A stretch of 64,000 bases of DNA, taken from positions 1,241,928-1,305,927 of the forward strand of contig NZ_LMDW01000001.1 in NCBI RefSeq assembly GCF_001425205.1. Reading direction: 5' to 3'. Under the pieces are notes generated by a model. That model ran no database searches and was not told the origin of the DNA. It worked only from the letters and a program-made list of their open reading frames with translations. Each line of letters begins with the position of its first letter. The first letter of the stretch is position 1. Below, piece after piece: positions 9,774-18,549 of this stretch. The translations under genes and the position numbers were made by a program. This DNA comes from Variovorax sp. Root411 (lineage in GTDB: Bacteria; Pseudomonadota; Gammaproteobacteria; Burkholderiales; Burkholderiaceae_C).

Positions 9774-10959
9774 GGCGGTCTCCGGTCTGAATTGCGAGAG
9801 GTGTTGAAAGGTTGGTGAGCAGGTGCCGCTGCGACACGTCCGCCACGCGGTCGGCACCGATCAGCACCATGGTGCGGGCGATGTCGTCGGCGAGGCCGGC
9901 AAGCACGCCGCGCGCGCCCGCTTCGCCGCCGGTGGCCATGCCCCACACCGCGGCACGGCCGACGAAGGCTGCGGTGGCGCCAGCGGCCAGCGCCTTCACC
10001 ACGTCGCTGCCGCGGCGGAAGCCGCTGTCCACGAACACGGGAATGCGGTTCGCGACGGCATCGACCATGCGCGGCAGCACCGAGATGGTCGAGGGCGCCG
10101 CGTCGAGCTGGCGCCCGCCGTGGTTGGACACCACAATGGCGTCGGCGCCGTGGCGCACGGCCAGCGCGGCGTCGTCTGGGTGCAGCAGGCCCTTGACAAC
10201 CAGCGGGCCGTCCCACAGGCGGCGCAGCCAGGCCAGGTGCTCCCACACCAGCGTGCGATCCATGGTGCGCGACAGCAGCGCGGCCTGCAGCTGGGGCGAG
10301 GTGGCGCCGTCGTCGGCCTCGCTGAGGTTCACGAACGACGGCGAGCGCCCCTGCAGCGCCATGCCGAGCGACCACGCCGGGTGCAGCGCCAGGTCGAGCA
10401 GGGTCGACGGCGTAAAGCGGAACGGCAGCTTGAAGCCGTTGCGCACGTCGCGTTCACGCTGGCCGCTGACGGCGGCATCCACCGTGAGCACCAGCGCGCC
10501 GTAGCCGGCCTCGCGGGCGCGGCGCACCAACTGCTCGGCAATGGTGCGGTCGCCCATCACGTAGAGCTGCATCCACTGCAAGGCCGCGGGGTTGCGGCGC
10601 AGCGCGGCCTCGCGCACCGCCTCGAGCCGGTCGTTCGACGGCGTCGACAGCACGTGCGGCACGCCCGCCGAGGCGGCGGCGCAGGCCAGCAGGGTGTCGC
10701 CATGCGGGCGAACCAGGCCCGCGAAGCCGACGGGCGCCACGCCCATCGGCGCCGACCAGCGCTGGCCGAACACCGTGATGCCGGTGTCGCCATGGCGCGT
10801 GTCGCGCAGCGCGGTGGGCACTAGGTGCAGCCCGGCCAGGTCTGCGACGTTGCGGCGCAGGCAGTCTTCGTTTTCCGCGCCGCCATCGACATAGTCGAAG
10901 ACGAAGCGGGGCAGCCGCCAGCGTGCGTGCCGGCGGTGGTCGTTCGCATTGAGCTTCAT
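9766..10959 (-). CDS. mdlB: (S)-mandelate dehydrogenase, FMN-dependent
   Basis: Member of the flavin alpha-hydroxy-acid dehydrogenase family (glycolate oxidase, lactate dehydrogenase, MdlB), 397 aa; it oxidises (S)-mandelate to phenylglyoxylate and feeds electrons to the respiratory chain. Active-site features line up with MdlB: Tyr in FDYVDGGAEN (residue 23), QLYV with Tyr 133, the RERD arginine near 168, Lys 256 in VVKGLL, and catalytic His 280 with Arg 283 in SNHGGRQLD. The internal stretch near 185-240 (DLALHPAWSLGM, AALLSRTMD) matches the MdlB membrane-association region better than lactate dehydrogenases do. The neighbouring racemase supports the assignment. Next upstream is the periplasmic binding protein. 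Confidence 0.88.
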   Translation of the reverse strand: MKLNANDHRRHARWRLPRFVFDYVDGGAENEDCLRRNVADLAGLHLVPTALRDTRHGDTGITVFGQRWSAPMGVAPVGFAGLVRPHGDTLLACAAASAGVPHVLSTPSNDRLEAVREAALRRNPAALQWMQLYVMGDRTIAEQLVRRAREAGYGALVLTVDAAVSGQRERDVRNGFKLPFRFTPSTLLDLALHPAWSLGMALQGRSPSFVNLSEADDGATSPQLQAALLSRTMDRTLVWEHLAWLRRLWDGPLVVKGLLHPDDAALAVRHGADAIVVSNHGGRQLDAAPSTISVLPRMVDAVANRIPVFVDSGFRRGSDVVKALAAGATAAFVGRAAVWGMATGGEAGARGVLAGLADDIARTMVLIGADRVADVSQRHLLTNLSTPLAIQTGDRRG

Positions 10960-10985
10960 GCGCTTCCTTGGGTGATCCGCGCCGC

Positions 10986-12158
10986 TTAGTGAACTTCCGC
11001 GAACTTGCCTCCCTGCACCTCGACCATGCGGAACGCGGACACGTCCAGGCCCATGTGGTCGGTGGCCGACATGCGGTAGATGCCGCTCACGCCGACGAAG
11101 TCCTTGGTGGCCTCGATGGCGTCGCGCAGCTTCTGCTTGTCGGTACCGCCCGCACGCTGGATCGCGTCGACCAGCAGGAACAGCGCGTCGTGCGCATAGC
11201 CGCCGAAAGTGGAGACGTCCATCTTCGCCTGCGACTCGAACTCCTTCGCATACGACACGCTGACCTTCTTCTGTGGATCGCTGTCTGGCAGCGCCTGCGC
11301 GATCAGCAGGGCGGGAGAGGGCATGCGGATGCCTTCGGACGACTTGCCCGCGATGCGGATGAACTCGGTCGAGGCCTGGCCGTGCGTGGTGTACAGCGGC
11401 TGCTTCATGGCCAGTTGCTGGTAGTTGCGCGCAATGATGGCCGGCGCCTGGCCCGTGCCGAACACCAGGATCGCCTGCGCAGGCGAGGACTTGATGCGCG
11501 TGAGCTGGGGCGTGATGTCGGTGTCCTTCTCGCCATAGGTCTGGTCTTCAGCAATCTTCAGGCCGAGCGTTCCGGCGAGCTTGATCGTCTCGGTGCGGCC
11601 CGACTTGCCGAAGCCGCCGGTGTCGGACAGGAGCGCGAACTGGGTGAAGCCGCGCTTCTTCATTTCGTCCAGCACCTTCTCGGCCGCCATGCGGTCGGAG
11701 TGCGGCATCTTGAACACGTAGGGCTTGACCGGCTCGACGATGACCGAGGCGGCCGCCAGCGAGATCATCGGCACCTTGGATGCCTCGGCCTGCGGCACCA
11801 TCGCCATGGTGGAGCCGGTGGTGGATGCGCCCAGGATCACGTCGACCTCGTCCTGCATGATCAGGCGCCGCGCGAAGGCGTTGGCCTTGTTGGCGTCGCT
11901 GGCGTCGTCGTACAGCACCAGCTCGAGCTTGCGCCCGAGCACGCCGCCGGCCGCATTGATCTTGCGCACGTACATCTCCAGCGTCTTCTGCTGCGGATCG
12001 CCGAGGAAGGAAGCCGGGCCGGTGGCCGACACCACGGCACCGATCTTGATCGGGTCGGCCGCGTGCACCACCGACGCCAGCGGCAGCAGCATGGCGGCAG
12101 CCAGCAGGGAATTCACGGCGCGGCGGCCGAAGGGGGTGGAAGTCGTTTTGTTTTTCAT
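10986..12158 (-). CDS. Periplasmic substrate-binding protein (LivK/Peripla_BP_6), mandelate operon
   Basis: Solute receptor of the importer, 390 aa. A Sec-type signal peptide is clear: basic start MKNKTTSTPFGRR, hydrophobic core LLAAAMLLPLASVV and cleavage after HAA/VHA. The mature part begins DPIKIGAVVSATGPASFLGD, typical of Leu/Ile/Val/aromatic-acid receptors. It is the only receptor gene of this operon and lies between the oxidoreductase subunits and mdlB, so mandelate or phenylglyoxylate is the most economical ligand guess. Related receptors bind benzoates and phenylacetates, so the ligand must be measured. Confidence 0.88.
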   Translation of the reverse strand: MKNKTTSTPFGRRAVNSLLAAAMLLPLASVVHAADPIKIGAVVSATGPASFLGDPQQKTLEMYVRKINAAGGVLGRKLELVLYDDASDANKANAFARRLIMQDEVDVILGASTTGSTMAMVPQAEASKVPMISLAAASVIVEPVKPYVFKMPHSDRMAAEKVLDEMKKRGFTQFALLSDTGGFGKSGRTETIKLAGTLGLKIAEDQTYGEKDTDITPQLTRIKSSPAQAILVFGTGQAPAIIARNYQQLAMKQPLYTTHGQASTEFIRIAGKSSEGIRMPSPALLIAQALPDSDPQKKVSVSYAKEFESQAKMDVSTFGGYAHDALFLLVDAIQRAGGTDKQKLRDAIEATKDFVGVSGIYRMSATDHMGLDVSAFRMVEVQGGKFAEVH

Positions 12159-12198
12159 CGTCTTGTCTCCTGTCGTTCTAGGTTGGTAATTCGTGCCG

Positions 12199-13773
12199 TC
12201 AGCGCGCCGGCTTGCGCCGCACGATGTGAATCGGATGGGTGCGCGCCGCGGGTGCCGGCAGGCCGAGCGCGCGGGCCAGCGTGCGGCCTTCGGGGTCGGA
12301 CAGCGCCGCTTCGCGCGCGGCGCGCACGCGGGCCGCAGCCTGGTCGATCGATGCGGCGCCAGGATGCGGTGCGGCCAGCGCGGCCTGCATGTCGTCGAGC
12401 ACCGCGCCGAGGTTGCGATGGCCGCGCTCGCTGGTCTCGCCGTAGCCCTTCACCAGGTTGCCGCACAGCGCGATTTCGTAGGCCAGGCGCGGGCTCATCG
12501 CGATCGCGCGGCGCACTGTGTCGAGCCAGCGATCGATCATCTGCTGCTCGATGGCGTAGCGCGCGCTGGCGCGGCGCATCACCCGCAGCGAGCGCAGCCC
12601 GCACAGCATCGCAAAGCCGAACACCGTGTCGGTGCGCATGTGCAGCCCCACGTTTAGCTTGTGCGCCTTGTGCGCCAGGCGCTTGCGCAGCCAGGCCGAG
12701 GCGGTCGGCGGCAGCAGCGAGCAGACCTCGTCGAGCCCGGGCTTGAGGTATTCGGTGAGGCGCAGCGGCTCGTTGCCGCGCGCGCCCACTTCGTTGCGCA
12801 CGCGCTGCAGCCGTTCGCCGCGTGTCTTGAGGTCGGCCACGCGGACCACGTCCTCGTAGCTCATCCACAGCGCGAGGTAGCGCGCGGTCTCGCGCGTCAC
12901 GGGCAGGTCGCCGCCGAACGGCTGCTCCAGCGCCAGCACCGATTCGACGCGCTGCATGTACAAGTCGCCGTAGCGCGCGTCCTGGTAGTCGGCGACTTGC
13001 CGAAGCCCGTGGCCGAGCAGGTGGCGCAGCGGCTCGGGCAGGGCGGCGATGCGAGGGTGCACCGGCGCTGCGGCCGGCGATGTGGTCGCGGCGGGAGGCG
13101 CTGCACCCACCACGGCCGCCACGCCCGTCACATGGTTGAAGCCCGCCGCGAAACCCTTCAGGCTGGCCTCCACCGCCTTGCCCGATGCGCGGATCGCCTG
13201 TTCGCAGGTTTCGCGCGAGAACGGAATGGCGCCGCTGCCGGCCATGGCGCCGAACATCACGGTGTTGATCACCGTGCCGTTGCGCCATGCGAGCGCGCGC
13301 ATGTCGAACAGGAAGCTGCGCTGCGCGAGCTCGGTGGCCGCGTCGATCACGCGCTGGCCGTCGTAGCGCCCGTCGCCCATGGCGGACTTCTCGACCACCG
13401 CGTATTCGCGGTGCGTGGAAGCCGCGAGCGTGGTGCGCCGCGGATGCACGAAGCCACCCTGCAGCATGCGGCCGGCCTCCACCAATTCGGAGGCGGCGAC
13501 GATGTCGACGTCGCCCGGGTTCGGCGTGAGCGAGAACACCGGGCGTGCGTTGCCCAACTGCTCGGCCGGCACGGGGTAGATCTCGACGTAGTAGTTGGTG
13601 GCGCCGGTGCGCTGCGCCACGCCGGGCACCGAGGTGCTCTGTACCGGGAAGCCGCAGGCCGTGGCCGCGGAGATGAGCCAGTCGGCCAGCACGCCGCCGC
13701 CCTCGCCGCCCATGGCGGCCACCAGCACGGTGACGATGCGCGGTGTCGCGCCTGCAGGTGTCGTCGTGTTCAT
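12199..13773 (-). CDS. 2-oxoacid:ferredoxin oxidoreductase gamma-type subunit with long C-terminal extension (IorB-like)
   Basis: Gamma subunit of an indolepyruvate-ferredoxin-oxidoreductase-type enzyme, 524 aa from ATG 13773, which overlaps the alpha-subunit stop by four bases. Residues 1-205 form the POR-gamma domain (TVLVAAMGGEGGGVLADWL, SVPGVAQRTGATNYYVEIYP). The remaining roughly 300 residues are an extension rich in Arg/Leu helices (LAHKAHKLNVGLHMRT, EIALCGNLVKGYGET), corresponding to the C-terminal domain (DUF6537) of aerobic indolepyruvate oxidoreductases. No iron-sulfur cysteine motif is visible here. In this operon the likely substrate is phenylglyoxylate from MdlB; indolepyruvate or phenylpyruvate are alternatives. 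An upstream in-frame extension to 13935 lies within the alpha gene and is rejected. Confidence 0.82.
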   Translation of the reverse strand: MNTTTPAGATPRIVTVLVAAMGGEGGGVLADWLISAATACGFPVQSTSVPGVAQRTGATNYYVEIYPVPAEQLGNARPVFSLTPNPGDVDIVAASELVEAGRMLQGGFVHPRRTTLAASTHREYAVVEKSAMGDGRYDGQRVIDAATELAQRSFLFDMRALAWRNGTVINTVMFGAMAGSGAIPFSRETCEQAIRASGKAVEASLKGFAAGFNHVTGVAAVVGAAPPAATTSPAAAPVHPRIAALPEPLRHLLGHGLRQVADYQDARYGDLYMQRVESVLALEQPFGGDLPVTRETARYLALWMSYEDVVRVADLKTRGERLQRVRNEVGARGNEPLRLTEYLKPGLDEVCSLLPPTASAWLRKRLAHKAHKLNVGLHMRTDTVFGFAMLCGLRSLRVMRRASARYAIEQQMIDRWLDTVRRAIAMSPRLAYEIALCGNLVKGYGETSERGHRNLGAVLDDMQAALAAPHPGAASIDQAAARVRAAREAALSDPEGRTLARALGLPAPAARTHPIHIVRRKPAR

Positions 13774-15932
13774 GCCGCCAGTGCCTCCGAGCGGTCGCGC
13801 GCCTTGCCGGCCATGAGGCCGATGACCCCGCCGCGCAGCCGGTGCAGCAGCCGCTCCCAGGTGCCGGCGTTCTGCACGATCTCGGCCTTGTAGAACGACG
13901 GACAAAGAATGGCCGCGTGCGCGTTCTCGCCGCATAGGCCGCAGCCCACGCAGCCCTGGTTGACCGTGGCCACCGGGTCGGTGCGCAGCGCGCTCGGGTT
14001 AGGCTTGACGGTGAGCGACGGGCAGCCCGACAGCCGGATGCACGAGTGGTCGCCCGTGCACACGTCGTCGTCGATGCCGAAGCGCGTGCGCACCACGCGC
14101 TCGCCGCGCTTGAGCTTGGCGGCCTGCACCGGCTTGATGCGGCGCTGCCGCTCGAGCTGGCATTCGCCGTCAGCAATGATCACCTTGAGGCCGCCTTCTT
14201 CGGTGGTCATCGCTTCCTGCAGCGTGTCTCGCATATCGGCGACGCTGTAGCTCCTGACCTTGCGCACCCAGCTCACGCCCACGCCCTTGAGCGCGGCCTC
14301 GATGTCGAGCGTCAGCGGCTTGGCCGCGGGTTGCGTGGGCGACGAGGGAATGGCCTGCGTACCGGTGGCGGAGGTGTAGCCGTTCTTTAGGATCACCAGT
14401 ACCGAGTCCTGGTTGTTGTAGACCGCGTTCACCACGCCGCTGGTGAAACCGTTGTGCCAGAAGCCACCGTCGCCCATGATGCTCACGACACGGTTGCCCA
14501 TGAGTGGAGCGATGCCCGAAGAGCTCGCTAGCCCCAGGCCGTAGCCAAGCACCGTGCTGCCCGTGTTGAACGGCGGCAGCGTGCCGAAGGTGTGGCAGCC
14601 GATGTCGGCGCTGACGTGCACCGCGCCGAGCTCTTTCTGCATCAGCTTGATGGCCGCGAACACGGGGCGCTCGGGGCAGCCGATGCAGAAACCTGGCGGG
14701 CGGTTGGGCACCGGCACGCCAAGCGCGGCCACAGCCTGCGGCTTGAGCGCGCCCAGCGGCGCGGCGGTGTCGACCACCTGCAGTGCGCCGTCTTCGCCCA
14801 GTGCCTGCGGACGGGCCTGGTGGATGAACTCGGCCAGGCTGCGCACCAACACTTCGCCGGTGTATTCACCGGCCATCGGGAAGATGTCCTTGCCGTGCAG
14901 GCGGGTGTCGCAGCCGGCCTTGCGCAGCATCGCGTGCAGCGCGTCTTCAAGATAGTTTGGCTGGCCTTCCTCGACCATCAGCACCGCGCGCTTTCCGCTG
15001 CAGAAGCCGACGAGCTCGTCGGGCACCATCGGGTAGACCACGTTGAGCACCTGCAGCGGAATGCGGCTGTTGCCGAACGCGTCGGCCAGGCCGAGCTGCT
15101 GCAGCGCGCGGATCGTGCCGTTGTAGAGCCCACCCGGCAGGATCAGGCCGATGTCGTTGCAGTCGCCGTCGAAGCGCTCGTTGAGCTTCTCGCGGCGGAT
15201 GAAGTCCAACGCGGCCGGCCAGCGCGAATCGATCTTCATGCGCTCCTGCGCGTAGATCGACGGCGGCAGGTTGATGTTGGCGAAGTCGAAATGCGGCTCG
15301 GTGATCGACTCGCGCGTCGAGATCGCCGGCGCGCGGTTGTCCTTGCAAACGAAGCTGCCGTGCACGTGGCAGGCACGGATGCGCAGCTGCAGCATCACGG
15401 GCGTCTGGCTCGCCTCCGATAGCTCGAAGCTGCGCTCCACGGCGTCGACGATCGATGTCAGATTGGGCCGCGGGTCCATGAGCCACATCTGCGACTTCAT
15501 CGCGAAGGCGTGCGTGCGCTCCTGGATGATGCTGGAGCCCTCACCATAGTCTTCGCCGAGGATGATCAGCGCGCCGCCCTTCACGCCGGCCGAGGCGAGG
15601 TTGGACAACGCGTCCGACGCGACGTTGGTGCCCACGGTGGACTTCCATGTCACTGCGCCGCGCACGGGGTAGTTGATGGACGCGCCGAGCATCGCGGCCG
15701 CGCCGGCCTCGGACGCGCTGTTCTCGAAGTAGATGCCGAGCTCGTCGAGCAGGCCGCGCGCGTCGCCCAGCACGTCGATCAGGTGCGAAACCGGCGCGCC
15801 CTGGTAGCCGCCGATGTAGCTCACGCCCGACTGCAGCAGCGCCTTTGTGACGGCGAGGATGCCCTCGCCATGAAATTCCTCGTCGGCGCCCAGCGAAAGG
15901 CGTTTGACTTCTTCGGCGAAAGATCGCTCCAT
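13770..15932 (-). CDS. 2-oxoacid:ferredoxin oxidoreductase alpha-type subunit (IorA-like), TPP and Fe-S
   Basis: Catalytic subunit, 720 aa, for CoA- and ferredoxin-dependent oxidative decarboxylation of an aryl 2-oxoacid. The N-terminal pyrimidine-binding POR domain starts near residue 15 (AVTKALLQSGVSYIGGYQGAP). A conserved FCIGCPERP lies at 415-423. The TPP/Mg site MGDGGFWHNG with downstream NAVYNN is at about 486-507. A C-terminal ferredoxin-like domain carries C625, C631 and C637 and then C661, C664, C667 and C677. It opens the nine-gene operon, with GGAGA before the ATG at 15932. Beside racemase and mandelate dehydrogenase it could turn phenylglyoxylate into benzoyl-CoA and CO2, replacing benzoylformate decarboxylase plus benzaldehyde dehydrogenase. 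The family is certain; the substrate is inferred from context. Confidence 0.88.
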   Translation of the reverse strand: MERSFAEEVKRLSLGADEEFHGEGILAVTKALLQSGVSYIGGYQGAPVSHLIDVLGDARGLLDELGIYFENSASEAGAAAMLGASINYPVRGAVTWKSTVGTNVASDALSNLASAGVKGGALIILGEDYGEGSSIIQERTHAFAMKSQMWLMDPRPNLTSIVDAVERSFELSEASQTPVMLQLRIRACHVHGSFVCKDNRAPAISTRESITEPHFDFANINLPPSIYAQERMKIDSRWPAALDFIRREKLNERFDGDCNDIGLILPGGLYNGTIRALQQLGLADAFGNSRIPLQVLNVVYPMVPDELVGFCSGKRAVLMVEEGQPNYLEDALHAMLRKAGCDTRLHGKDIFPMAGEYTGEVLVRSLAEFIHQARPQALGEDGALQVVDTAAPLGALKPQAVAALGVPVPNRPPGFCIGCPERPVFAAIKLMQKELGAVHVSADIGCHTFGTLPPFNTGSTVLGYGLGLASSSGIAPLMGNRVVSIMGDGGFWHNGFTSGVVNAVYNNQDSVLVILKNGYTSATGTQAIPSSPTQPAAKPLTLDIEAALKGVGVSWVRKVRSYSVADMRDTLQEAMTTEEGGLKVIIADGECQLERQRRIKPVQAAKLKRGERVVRTRFGIDDDVCTGDHSCIRLSGCPSLTVKPNPSALRTDPVATVNQGCVGCGLCGENAHAAILCPSFYKAEIVQNAGTWERLLHRLRGGVIGLMAGKARDRSEALAA

Positions 15933-16002
15933 GGCTTTTTTTGTCTCCGGCTCGCGCCCGGTCGGGCGCTGGCATGTGTCGTGGGATGGCTTGCGGGTTT
16001 GG

Positions 16003-16031
16003 ACTTTAGGTGGGTACTTTCAGCAATCCAA
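16003..16031 (-). promoter_or_regulatory. Candidate sigma-70 promoter of the mandelate operon
   Basis: On the minus strand TTGGAT (16031-16026) and TAAAGT (16008-16003) are 17 bases apart, a modest but correctly spaced -35/-10 pair about 70 bases before the IorA-like start codon. The -35 hexamer abuts the inverted repeat at 16031-16058. Confidence 0.35.
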
Positions 16032-16058
16032 TCGATGCGATGAGAGTTACGCATCGAT
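16031..16058. promoter_or_regulatory. Inverted-repeat operator upstream of the mandelate operon
   Basis: A perfect nine-base inverted repeat, ATCGATGCG (16031-16039) and CGCATCGAT (16050-16058), is separated by ten bases. Flanking AATCC and GGATT extend the symmetry if one base is skipped on the left. It lies about 100 bp before the first gene of the operon, beside the candidate -35 box. No regulator gene is adjacent, so the binding protein is unknown. Confidence 0.55.
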
Positions 16059-16439
16059 GGATTCGATGAAGAGGGCAATCAACCCTGTCGATGCGCGACA
16101 CCGGTTGTTTGAACAGAGGCAGCAGGGCAAACCAAGAGTCGCGGTTCCAAAGACAGTGTCCGCGCCGCACGTCAGGGCTTCAGCAGTCAGCTGCGTAGGA
16201 AGCACCCTTGTCGTGGCGCTTGCGTCGAAGGAACCCATGCGCAACAACCGGCTTTGAGTTCCGCACCAGCCAGCGCCGTGGCTTGAACAAGCTGAAGAGA
16301 TGCGTGCCGGCCGGTGCTCAGGCTCCTGCTGATGAGTCCACGCTCCACACCTTGTTGACAGTGCTTGATCGACCGACGGAATAAACCCGAGTCGCCAATC
16401 GTCCACCTCCCAAACACCCACGGACTCGAAAAGATTGTC
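16059..16439. other. Intergenic stretch between the mandelate operon and the DUF305 gene
   Basis: No convincing gene on either strand. Short overlapping open frames here have weak starts and no recognisable domain. The right part must contain the promoter of the DUF305 gene, but I see no clear -35/-10 pair. Confidence 0.5.
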
Positions 16440-16928
16440 ATGTCCCAGATCAATTCACCCCGTCGCCAAGGCACTGCCTGGCGCATTCGCGCTCAAGGAG
16501 GTCGAGCCCCTGTACTTGCGCCCTCGCGCCGGCGCCTCATGCAAGGCGCGGGCCTTCTGGCGCTTGGCGCATCACCGCTTGCCGCGCTGGCGACGGACAT
16601 GCACATGCATGGCATGCACGCCGAGAACACCGCACCACCACGCTTCGTGGCAAGTACCGCCAAGCCCTTTGGTGCGCTGATGGACGACGCCATGGCCGTG
16701 ATGGACCACGGCATGCAAGCCGCACCCATGAACGGCCAGCCCGCGCACGACTTCATGACCATGATGATTCCCCACCACCAGGGCGCCGTCGACATGGCGA
16801 AGTCGATCCTTCTCAATACGCGAGACCCTGAGGTGCGCAATCTCGCGCAAGGCATCGTCACCGAACAGGCCAACGAGATCCGGCTGATGCAAGCATGGCT
16901 CGAGCGCCACGCGCAGTCCGCCAAGTAA
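16440..16928 (+). CDS. DUF305 family exported protein, His/Met-rich
   Basis: Secreted protein of about 162 aa from ATG 16440 (MSQINSPRR); an in-frame ATG at 16365 is less likely because the twin-arginine-like signal PSRRRLMQGAGLLALGASPLAALA would then be far from the N-terminus. The mature start TDMHMHGMHAEN is rich in His and Met, as in copper-binding tails. The DUF305 core is clear: FMTMMIPHHQGAVDMAKSIL near residues 105-125 and EIRLMQAWLERH near the end. DUF305 proteins are frequently linked to copper or metal stress and are ferritin-like four-helix bundles. The beta-propeller gene follows 58 bp downstream in the same direction. Confidence 0.85.
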   Translation: MSQINSPRRQGTAWRIRAQGGRAPVLAPSRRRLMQGAGLLALGASPLAALATDMHMHGMHAENTAPPRFVASTAKPFGALMDDAMAVMDHGMQAAPMNGQPAHDFMTMMIPHHQGAVDMAKSILLNTRDPEVRNLAQGIVTEQANEIRLMQAWLERHAQSAK

Positions 16929-16986
16929 ACGCATCCTGCCCATTCCCTCTCCTGACGCGTCAGCGCGTCCAAGAAAGTCTCTCCCC

Positions 16987-18381
16987 ATGAATTCGCTCAA
17001 ACCTCTCGCAGCCGCCGTGGCGCTGGCCGTCGCATCCTTCGCCTGCTCGGCGGCCTCCAATCCTGGTGACCGCATCTACACGGCCGACCAGAACACCAAC
17101 ACGGTGTCGGTGGTCGATCCGAACAGCAACACATTGCTTGGGCAGATAAAGCTGGGCAACCAGCGACCCGACCTGCTGTCGGCGCTGTACAAGGGCGAGA
17201 TCAATGTGCACGGACTGGGTTTTGCGCCCGACCACCGCACACTGGTCGCCGTTGCCAACGGTTCGAATTCGCTGACCTTCATCGACACGGCGACCAACAA
17301 GATCAAGGGCATCACCTACGTCGGCCGCTCGCCGCACGAAGCCTTCTTCACGCGCGACGGCAGGGAGGTCTGGGCGACGGTGCGCGGCGAGAACTACCTC
17401 TCGGTGATCGATGCAAGGACTTTCAAGGAAAAACGCCGGATCGAGACCGCGCCGGGCCCCGGCATGGTGCTGTTTACGCCTGACGGTGGCCGCGCCTTCG
17501 TGGTGTCGAGCTTCACGCCCGAAGTGGCTGTGGTCGACACCCACTCGTACAAGATCGTCAAACGCATCCCCGTTGTCAGTCCGTTCTCACCATTTCTGCA
17601 ATTCACACCTGACGGAAAGGAAGTCTGGATGGGGCACAAGGACGTGGGCAAAGTCACCCGCATCGACGTGAAGACAATGAGGGTTGCCAGTGTGATCGAC
17701 ACGGGCTTCATCACCAACCATTTCGGCTTCGCCAAGACCGCGCGTGGCACGCTGGCTTATGTCGCCGTGGGCGGCGAGAACGTCGTGAAGGTGTATTCGA
17801 CCGACGGTGAAGCCAAGCTCCTGAACACTATCGCAACCGGCGCGCTGCCGCACGGTGTCTGGCCGTCGGACGACAGCACGCGCATGTATGTCGGTCTGGA
17901 AAACGGCGACGCGGTTCAGGTCATTGACACCGGCAGCGACAAGGTGATTGCGACCGTGCCGATCGGCCAGGCGCCACAGGCGCTCGTCTATGTCTCCAAC
18001 GCGGTGCCGTCCGGCCCGGGCACCGACAACCTGCAGCCGCTGGCCAATGCGACGCCAGCCAATATTCCGCTCGTGCCTGCATCGGGGGAGGCCAAGGGCT
18101 TCGTGGTGGCGCGCAGCTTCGGCGTGGTCGATGCGCTGGAGGTCTTTCTCTACAAGCTGAAGCCGGGAACTGTCTACAGTGTGTTCGTCGGCGAACAGAC
18201 GGCGCCGGTGGCGAGCTTCAAGACCAACCCGGTGGGCATGGCGAACGGTACCGCCATCGGGGCAATTCGCGAAGTGGCGCGTCTGCGCTCCGAAGCAAAC
18301 CCGACGGCTTCGCGTATTGTGGTCGTCGAAGGCGAAGGCCCAATGGACACCGCCAAGGTCGTGCTCCGCAGTCCGATGTGA
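16987..18381 (+). CDS. Secreted YncE-like beta-propeller protein
   Basis: 464 aa with a Sec signal peptide (MNSLKPLAAAVALAVASFACSAAS). The body is built of repeated beta-propeller blades with the YncE/surface-antigen pattern: IYTADQNTNTVSVVDP, LVAVANGSNSLTFID, VWATVRGENYLSVID and MYVGLENGDAVQVIDTG. These usually fold as seven-bladed propellers in the periplasm or on the surface; catalytic function is rarely known. The last 110 residues (from about 355) depart from the propeller pattern and may form an extra domain. It probably shares a transcript with the DUF305 gene. Confidence 0.85.
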   Translation: MNSLKPLAAAVALAVASFACSAASNPGDRIYTADQNTNTVSVVDPNSNTLLGQIKLGNQRPDLLSALYKGEINVHGLGFAPDHRTLVAVANGSNSLTFIDTATNKIKGITYVGRSPHEAFFTRDGREVWATVRGENYLSVIDARTFKEKRRIETAPGPGMVLFTPDGGRAFVVSSFTPEVAVVDTHSYKIVKRIPVVSPFSPFLQFTPDGKEVWMGHKDVGKVTRIDVKTMRVASVIDTGFITNHFGFAKTARGTLAYVAVGGENVVKVYSTDGEAKLLNTIATGALPHGVWPSDDSTRMYVGLENGDAVQVIDTGSDKVIATVPIGQAPQALVYVSNAVPSGPGTDNLQPLANATPANIPLVPASGEAKGFVVARSFGVVDALEVFLYKLKPGTVYSVFVGEQTAPVASFKTNPVGMANGTAIGAIREVARLRSEANPTASRIVVVEGEGPMDTAKVVLRSPM

Positions 18382-18549
18382 GCGAAGCAACATCTGCGAG
18401 CGGACGAGGTGCTGCCACTCCGTGCATTCGGGACAAGGTCATGCCCCGCACGTACCCCGGCCGCAGAAGATCTCGACCTGCTCCAGCAAGGGCTGTCGCT
18501 CTGGCCAGTGGGGCGCCATGGCACCCATCGACACGCGCCGCTGCGTTGC

